From: GCA-020352575 sp041635475
GTDB taxonomy: Bacteria; Actinomycetota; Acidimicrobiia; Spongiisociales; JAENVV01
Length of the DNA: 15,546 nucleotides
Assembly: GCA_041635475.1 (NCBI GenBank)
Contig: JBFKVA010000051.1
Span: forward strand, 1 to 15,546
Reading direction: 5' to 3'
In this document: positions 12,008 to 15,546 of the stretch, piece by piece
How the letters are laid out: the number at the start of each line of letters is the position of its first letter
How positions within the stretch are numbered: the first letter of the stretch is position 1
Translations under genes and position numbers: made by a program
The notes under the pieces: model-generated
The model's database searches: none
Told to the model about the DNA's origin: nothing
What the model saw: only the letters and a program-made list of their open reading frames with translations

Positions 12008-13017
12008 CGCCGGCGACGGAACCAGGCGAAGAACGCCAGGAGTGCCATCGCGCCGAGGACGGCGGACGCCACCCGCCGCACGGTGGCGGCAGCTCCCGGG
12101 GCGGCCGGTTCGGTGAAGTCGATGGCGGGTTCGGTCGTGGGCGTGGTCACCCCGCCCTCCGGTTCGGCCACGGTGGTGGTGACCACGGTCGAGGTGGACG
12201 GCGAGGTGAAGGTGAGGACGATCGCTCCACCGGATCCGGGCTCGGCCGTGACGGTCGTTCCCGCCGGCCAGGCGGCGGCGAGCGCCGCGGCCTCGTCGCA
12301 GCTGACGACCGAGGCCGTGGTAACACCCGACGCCTCGCCGGTCCCGGTGGCGATGGCCGACAGGGCACATCCGAGCGCTTCGCCGGCGGTCAGGCCGGGG
12401 GTGCTCGTCGACGTCGTCTCGACCGGGGTCGTGCTCGTCGAGGTGGTCGATGTCGTGGTGCTGGACACGGGAAGGGTTGACGTCGTGGTGGTCGTGGTGG
12501 TCGTGGTGGAGGCCGTCGTCGAGGTCGGTGTCGTGGTGGTCGCGGTGGTCGTCGGTGTCGTGGTGGTCGTGGTGGTCGGCGGGGGGAGCTTCATGAAGAT
12601 CGTGGTGACGTAGAGGAGGCCATCGGGGGCCTGGAAGGTCCCCACGCCCATGTGGGTGTAGTCCCCCAGGATGTTGTCCCGGTGCCCGGGTGAGTTCATG
12701 AACGCCGAGTAGATGGCGCTGGCGGTCGGGCCCCGGCCCACGTTCTCCCCGATCCGGAGCCAGCCCGAGACGAGGCCGGTGAGCTCCGAGCTCTGCGAGT
12801 GGTAGATGGAGTTCGTCCCGGCCATCTCCTCGGAGTGGGTGCGGGCGTAGGCCGTGAGGGTCGAGTGGGCCTGGAGGGTGTTGAGCCCGTTCGACTGCCT
12901 CGTCGAGTTGATGCTCGAGGAGAACGTCCCCTCATCCGGTCCGGCGAGAACGACCAGGACCGGGGTGACCACCAGGACCACGAAGGCGAGGAGGGCGATT
13001 CTCCAGTTGCGATTCAC
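12004..13017 (-). CDS. Secreted or surface CAP/SCP-domain protein with Thr-rich stalk and C-terminal membrane anchor
   Basis: A 337-residue protein. Residues 1-26 form a signal sequence or anchor (MNRNWR then a hydrophobic run). Residues about 30-144 form a CAP (SCP/PR-1) domain: INSTRQSNGLNTLQAH start, MAGTNSIYHS with H73, GENVG with E91, and FMNSPGHRDNIL with H112, the usual cavity residues. Residues 145-208 are almost entirely Thr, Pro, Ser and Ala, a flexible and possibly glycosylated stalk. A second soluble segment (about 209-300) with two cysteines follows. The C-terminus has a hydrophobic helix (about 315-332) and an RRRR tail, like a wall-anchored protein but without an LPxTG-type motif. 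Bacterial CAP proteins are exported and of mostly unknown function. It is coupled to the VOC gene. A leader of about 70-80 nt runs from the putative promoter to the ATG. Confidence 0.85.
   Translation of the reverse strand: MNRNWRIALLAFVVLVVTPVLVVLAGPDEGTFSSSINSTRQSNGLNTLQAHSTLTAYARTHSEEMAGTNSIYHSQSSELTGLVSGWLRIGENVGRGPTASAIYSAFMNSPGHRDNILGDYTHMGVGTFQAPDGLLYVTTIFMKLPPPTTTTTTTPTTTATTTTPTSTTASTTTTTTTTTSTLPVSSTTTSTTSTSTTPVETTSTSTPGLTAGEALGCALSAIATGTGEASGVTTASVVSCDEAAALAAAWPAGTTVTAEPGSGGAIVLTFTSPSTSTVVTTTVAEPEGGVTTPTTEPAIDFTEPAAPGAAATVRRVASAVLGAMALLAFFAWFRRRR
12394..12585 (-). repeat. Low-complexity Thr-codon tract (stalk of the CAP protein)
   Basis: This stretch encodes residues 145-208 of the CAP protein. 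It consists mostly of ACC/ACG codons, read on the plus strand as repeated GGT/CGT trinucleotides. Such tracts expand and contract easily, so length variation between strains is likely. It is coding, not an intergenic repeat. Confidence 0.8.
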
Positions 13018-13094
13018 GGTCGGATCCAGCTCGATTCAGCGCTCGGTATCGGGTGAGGTCCGACCCCGGCCAGGCCCCGCTCCGTTCGCCGGAC

Positions 13095-13100
13095 ACCCTA
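13095..13100 (-). promoter_or_regulatory. Possible -10 element (TAGGGT) of the CAP-VOC operon
   Basis: The minus strand reads TAGGGT, matching TANNNT, in the 145-bp gap between whiB and the CAP gene. It is 77 nt before the ATG, so unlike several other genes here this mRNA would have a true leader. No clear -35 is seen. Confidence 0.3.
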
Positions 13101-13132
13101 CCGGGGCAACGGTTCGATTCACCGCACGGTGC

Positions 13133-13149
13133 GACCCCGGGGCGGGGTC
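13133..13149 (-). terminator. Hairpin terminator candidate of whiB
   Basis: GACCCC and GGGGTC form a perfect 6-bp stem around a 5-nt loop, 13 bp after the whiB stop. There is no T-tract, which is common for GC-rich actinobacterial terminators. Confidence 0.45.
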
Positions 13150-13162
13150 CCGAGCGACCCGA

Positions 13163-13423
13163 CTACGAGGCCTTGCGGACCCACTCCCGCCGCAGGCGCC
13201 GGCGCTCGTTGGGGGTGGTGCCGCCCCAGATGCCGAGCGTCTGGTTGGTCCCGAGCGCGAATTCGAGGCACTCCACCTTCACCGGGCAGGTGGCGCAGAT
13301 CTTCTGCGCTCGGCGCATGCCTTCGAGGTCCTCGCCGGCAAGGAAGAACGAGTCCGACGAAAGGTCCGAGCAGGCGGCGTCCATTCGCCACGCTTGGTCG
13401 TATTCAAGGGTGATCGAATCCAT
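13163..13423 (-). CDS. WhiB-family iron-sulfur transcriptional regulator
   Basis: An 86-residue protein with all Wbl hallmarks. Four cysteines (C18, C43, C46, C52; C-x24-C-x2-C-x5-C) bind a [4Fe-4S] cluster, GIWGG (64-68) forms the turn that contacts the sigma factor, and the basic RRRLRREWVRK tail (75-84) binds DNA. Wbl proteins act with the primary sigma factor region 4 and respond to oxygen or nitric oxide. Length and spacing are closest to the WhiB1/WhiB2 (WhmD) groups, but the subclass is not certain. ATG 13423 was chosen because GGAAG stands 6 nt upstream and the N-terminal length fits. It is divergent from the membrane-protein gene. GTTCGG repeats overlap the putative promoter. Confidence 0.92.
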   Translation of the reverse strand: MDSITLEYDQAWRMDAACSDLSSDSFFLAGEDLEGMRRAQKICATCPVKVECLEFALGTNQTLGIWGGTTPNERRRLRREWVRKAS

Positions 13424-13432
13424 GGTCAGCTT

Positions 13433-13448
13433 CCGAACGTTACCGAAC
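13433..13448 (-). promoter_or_regulatory. whiB promoter region: GTTCGG tandem repeat around a TAACGT -10-like hexamer
   Basis: On the minus strand GTTCGG occurs twice, spaced by 4 bp (10-bp period, one helical turn). TAACGT, a TANNNT match, spans 13437-13442 in between and ends 13 nt before the ATG. The arrangement looks like an operator over the -10 element; the binding protein is unknown, with WhiB itself one possibility. Confidence 0.35.
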
Positions 13449-13519
13449 AGCGGTTTATTCCCATACGACGCCGGCGTCCGTCCGGATGGTTCCAACGGTC
13501 GCCCCGGCAGCGGCCTCGG

Positions 13520-13525
13520 TAGGCT
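13520..13525 (+). promoter_or_regulatory. Putative -10 element (TAGGCT) of the membrane protein-dehalogenase operon
   Basis: TAGGCT fits TANNNT and lies 17 nt before the ATG at 13543, giving a leader of roughly 10 nt. No matching -35 hexamer is evident. Confidence 0.35.
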
Positions 13526-13542
13526 GGGGCGCCCTCGACCCG

Positions 13543-14190
13543 ATGGCTGCACCTCAACCCCCTCCCCATGGACCGGGTCCCGCGTGGACCCCGACACCGG
13601 CCGACCCACCGCGGGTGTGGGTCATCGTGCGTGCCCTGGGCCTGGCGACGTTCGCCGGGCTCATCGCAGCCCTCCTCGCCACCTTCGTCCTCGTCGTCTT
13701 GTGGGGCGCGCTGTTCGTCGGCGAGCGGCTGGGCTGGACCGACGCGGCGACGGTGAGTGGGATCCTCGGCACCGGGCGGTGGGTGGCGGCCGGAGTGGCC
13801 GTGGCGCTCGCCATATGGTCGGGTGGGTACGGTGCCACCGCCCGCGGCAGTGGCCCAAGGGTCACGACCGCCATCCTCCTCGGTGTCCCGTTCGGGCTCG
13901 GGCTGGCCGCGCTCGGATCGCACGCCTGGACCGTGGGGGCCCTGGGGGTCGGGTGGGCGGTGGCGGTCCCCGCCCGGTCCGTACGGGTCGCAGCGGTCCG
14001 GGCCATCCCGGGTGCCGTGGCGGGTTTGGCCCTCATCCCCTTCACGGTCCCCGGCGTTGCCATGGAGTTGGTCGCCGGCCTGGGAGGCTTCGTACTGGCG
14101 GGTATGGTCGTGGTCGTGATGATCGCCTTTGTCGAGCCGGCACTGTGGGGCCCGGAGCAGGCACGGCCACCCGTGCCCGGCGAGGTGTGA
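13543..14190 (+). CDS. Small integral membrane protein of unknown function
   Basis: I do not recognise the family. The 215-residue protein begins with a Pro-rich, probably cytoplasmic stretch of about 25 residues (MAAPQPPPHGPG). About six hydrophobic segments follow: around ALGLATFAGLIAALLATFVL, WVAAGVAVALAIW, TTAILLGVPFGLGLAAL, AWTVGALGVGWAVAV, AIPGAVAGLALIPF and LAGMVVVVMIAFVE. No conserved charged residue within the helices suggests catalysis. The ATG at 13543 follows a TAGGCT hexamer; the frame is open farther upstream, but that would place the start before the promoter. It ends 2 bp before the dehalogenase ATG, so the two genes are coupled and may share a process such as substrate uptake, which is inference. 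Confidence 0.7.
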   Translation: MAAPQPPPHGPGPAWTPTPADPPRVWVIVRALGLATFAGLIAALLATFVLVVLWGALFVGERLGWTDAATVSGILGTGRWVAAGVAVALAIWSGGYGATARGSGPRVTTAILLGVPFGLGLAALGSHAWTVGALGVGWAVAVPARSVRVAAVRAIPGAVAGLALIPFTVPGVAMELVAGLGGFVLAGMVVVVMIAFVEPALWGPEQARPPVPGEV

Positions 14191-14192
14191 CC

Positions 14193-15095
14193 ATGGAGCT
14201 GCTGCGTACCCCGGACGCTCGGTTCGTCGACCTGCCGGAGTTCGACTTCGAACCGCGATTCACGACCATCGAGTCGTCCGATGGCACCCCGATCCGGGTC
14301 CACCACGTCGAGGAGGGCCAGGGCCCGCCGGTGCTGCTCCTCCACGGCGAGCCGTCGTGGTCGTTCCTGTACCGCAGGATGATCCCGCCACTGGCCGCGT
14401 CCGGGTACCGGGCAGTAGCGCCGGACCTCCTGGGGTTCGGCCGCTCGGACAAGCCGGCCTCGATGGATGACTTCTCGTACGCGGCCCTCGTCGAGTGGAC
14501 GGAACGATGGTTGGTGGCCATGGACCTCGCCGACATCACGCTGTTCTGCCAGGACTGGGGCGGGTTGGTGGGACTGCGGCTCGTCGCCGCCCACCCGGAT
14601 CGATTCCGGGCGGTGGTCGCGGCCAACACGGGCCTGCCGACGGGAGACCAGGACATGGGCGCGGCGTTCCTCGCGTGGCGCGAGTTCTCCCGGACCTCCT
14701 CGCTCTTCGATGCCGGGTGGATCGTCCAGGGGGCGACCGTGCGGGACGTCCCCGCCGAGGTCGTGGCCGCCTACGACGCGCCCTTCCCCGATGACAGCTT
14801 CAAGGCGGGTCCACGCATCCTGCCGAGCCTCGTCCCGGCCTCGCCCGACGACCCCGCCCGGGCGGACCAGGAGGCCGCCTGGGAGGTGTTGAAAGGGTTC
14901 CACAAGCCGTTCGTGACTGCGTTCAGCGACTCCGACCCCATCACCGCCGGGGGCGATCGGGTGTTCCGCAAGCTCGTCCCCGGCGCCGCCGGCATGCCAC
15001 ACGTGACCGTCGAGGGGGCCGGTCACTTCCTCCAGGAGGACCAGCCCGACCGCCTCGTCGAGGTCATCCTGGAGGCTGCCCGCCTCGGGGCCTGA
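14193..15095 (+). CDS. dhmA: Haloalkane dehalogenase, subfamily I
   Basis: A 300-residue alpha/beta-hydrolase with the full subfamily-I haloalkane dehalogenase set. HGEPSWSFLYRRM carries E53 and the W of the oxyanion-hole motif. CQDWGGLVG has nucleophile D121 followed by halide-binding W122. The cap-domain tryptophan is W162 in FLAWREFSR. FSDSDPIT holds catalytic acid D248 and GAGHFLQED holds base H278. The length equals DhlA/DhmA (about 300). Such enzymes hydrolyse C-halogen bonds to alcohols; the natural substrate is usually unknown, and epoxide hydrolases are the nearest alternative but lack the D-W pair. The ATG is 2 bp after the upstream stop. It converges on the copper lipoprotein gene across a GC-rich hairpin. 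Confidence 0.9.
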   Translation: MELLRTPDARFVDLPEFDFEPRFTTIESSDGTPIRVHHVEEGQGPPVLLLHGEPSWSFLYRRMIPPLAASGYRAVAPDLLGFGRSDKPASMDDFSYAALVEWTERWLVAMDLADITLFCQDWGGLVGLRLVAAHPDRFRAVVAANTGLPTGDQDMGAAFLAWREFSRTSSLFDAGWIVQGATVRDVPAEVVAAYDAPFPDDSFKAGPRILPSLVPASPDDPARADQEAAWEVLKGFHKPFVTAFSDSDPITAGGDRVFRKLVPGAAGMPHVTVEGAGHFLQEDQPDRLVEVILEAARLGA

Positions 15096-15103
15096 CGGCA
15101 TCC

Positions 15104-15119
15104 CCGGGGCCACCCCCGG
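15104..15119. terminator. Bidirectional hairpin between the dehalogenase and cupredoxin genes
   Basis: CCGGGG-CCAC-CCCCGG forms a perfect 6-bp all-GC stem with a 4-nt loop, 8 bp after the dehalogenase stop and 19 bp from the facing gene's stop. There is no T-tract. Confidence 0.45.
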
Positions 15120-15138
15120 TTCGCGGCCACTCAGGCAG

Positions 15139-15546
15139 TCAGCCCTCGACGGTGATGGTGGCCCGCATGTCGGTGTGGATGGTGCAGAAGTAGTCGTACG
15201 TACCGGGCTCGCCCAGCACGATCTCGTGGGTGGCGTCGGGTCCAAGCGTCCCCGTTCGGAAGGCGCCGCCCTCGGCCGTCGCGGTGTGGCCGACGCCATC
15301 CAGGTTCGTCCAGACGATCGTCGTCCCCGGGGTGACGGTGGCCTCGGCCGGCTTGAAGGCGAAGCCGTCGATCGCGATCTGGACGACCTCCCCGTTGGGT
15401 TGGACGGTCGGCGGCGGGGCTTCGGTGGTGGTTGCCGGCACGGTGGTGGTGGTGGGCTGGGTTGGTGCCACCGCCGGTGTGGTCGCGGCCACCGTGGCAG
15501 GGGGTGCGGTCGTCGCACCGGGGGTCGGTGAGGCACACGCCGCCAC
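15139..15546 (-). CDS. Type-1 copper (plastocyanin-like) lipoprotein, N-terminus outside window
   Basis: The frame is open at the right edge; 135 residues plus stop are seen. The fragment opens with AACASPTPG, which looks like the end of a lipoprotein signal with the modified cysteine, so only part of the signal peptide is missing. A Thr/Pro/Ala-rich linker of about 45 residues follows. The cupredoxin domain then has an F-x-P pattern (FAFKPAEATVTPGTTIVWTN) and the copper ligands: H in GVGHTATAE and C-x2-H-x2-M in FCTIHTDM. This is a complete type-1 copper site as in plastocyanin/pseudoazurin-like proteins, so it should carry electrons on the outside of the membrane. The redox partner is not in the window. 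Confidence 0.88.
   Translation of the reverse strand: MAACASPTPGATTAPPATVAATTPAVAPTQPTTTTVPATTTEAPPPTVQPNGEVVQIAIDGFAFKPAEATVTPGTTIVWTNLDGVGHTATAEGGAFRTGTLGPDATHEIVLGEPGTYDYFCTIHTDMRATITVEG

Noticed and set aside
12394..12585. GGT/CGT repeat tract as a possible CRISPR or satellite array
   Set aside because: There are no spacers or unit repeats; it is the in-frame threonine stalk of the CAP protein.
13554..15536. Minus-strand 660-codon frame opposite the membrane protein and dehalogenase
   Set aside because: It is antisense to the well-supported dehalogenase and has low-complexity His/Pro/Arg content.

Overview
The window (high GC, dense coding, many ATGA/GTGA stop-start overlaps) comes from an actinobacterium. 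NucS/EndoMS, a WhiB protein, an MshA-like glycosyltransferase followed by a YbjN-family gene, and an RsiG-like anti-sigma protein all point to Actinomycetota. Threonine-rich secreted proteins and the gene mix suggest Acidimicrobiia or a relative, but that placement is inference. I annotate 18 protein genes, two of them cut by the window edges, and no rRNA or tRNA.

Left part (1-2839): the 3' end of an NAD(P)H-hydrate epimerase gene (nnrE) converges on a leftward block of trmL (tRNA wobble methyltransferase), nucS (mismatch endonuclease with an apparent sliding-clamp-binding tail) and an M20 dipeptidase. Middle-left (2957-6053): a rightward pair encodes a MoaD/ThiS-type beta-grasp domain fused in frame to an approximately eight-helix membrane domain, then a FluC fluoride channel. 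A leftward class V aminotransferase with a cysteine-desulfurase-like fold converges on them.

Centre (6134-11189): a tightly coupled six-gene rightward operon. It encodes a secreted coiled-coil LytM/M23 endopeptidase, an RsiG-like protein with two near-perfect copies of the c-di-GMP-binding signature, an R. etli-type asparaginase, a FemAB/BioF2-like acyltransferase, MshA-like glycosyltransferase (first step of mycothiol synthesis) and a YbjN-family protein. The next 287-bp gap holds three perfect actinobacterial DnaA boxes plus weaker ones, arranged as two inverted pairs 32 bp apart, and then a nested stem-loop element next to the facing VOC gene.

Right part (11477-15546): leftward VOC protein and CAP/SCP secreted protein, a leftward whiB, then rightward a small membrane protein coupled to a subfamily-I haloalkane dehalogenase, and finally a leftward type-1 copper lipoprotein cut by the window end.

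Several start codons lie only 6-9 nt downstream of a TAGCCT-like -10 hexamer, so many transcripts here are probably leaderless. The observations most worth following are the RsiG homologue in a cell-wall/mycothiol operon, the beta-grasp/membrane-protein fusion, the DnaA-box cluster away from dnaA/dnaN, and the structured element beside it.
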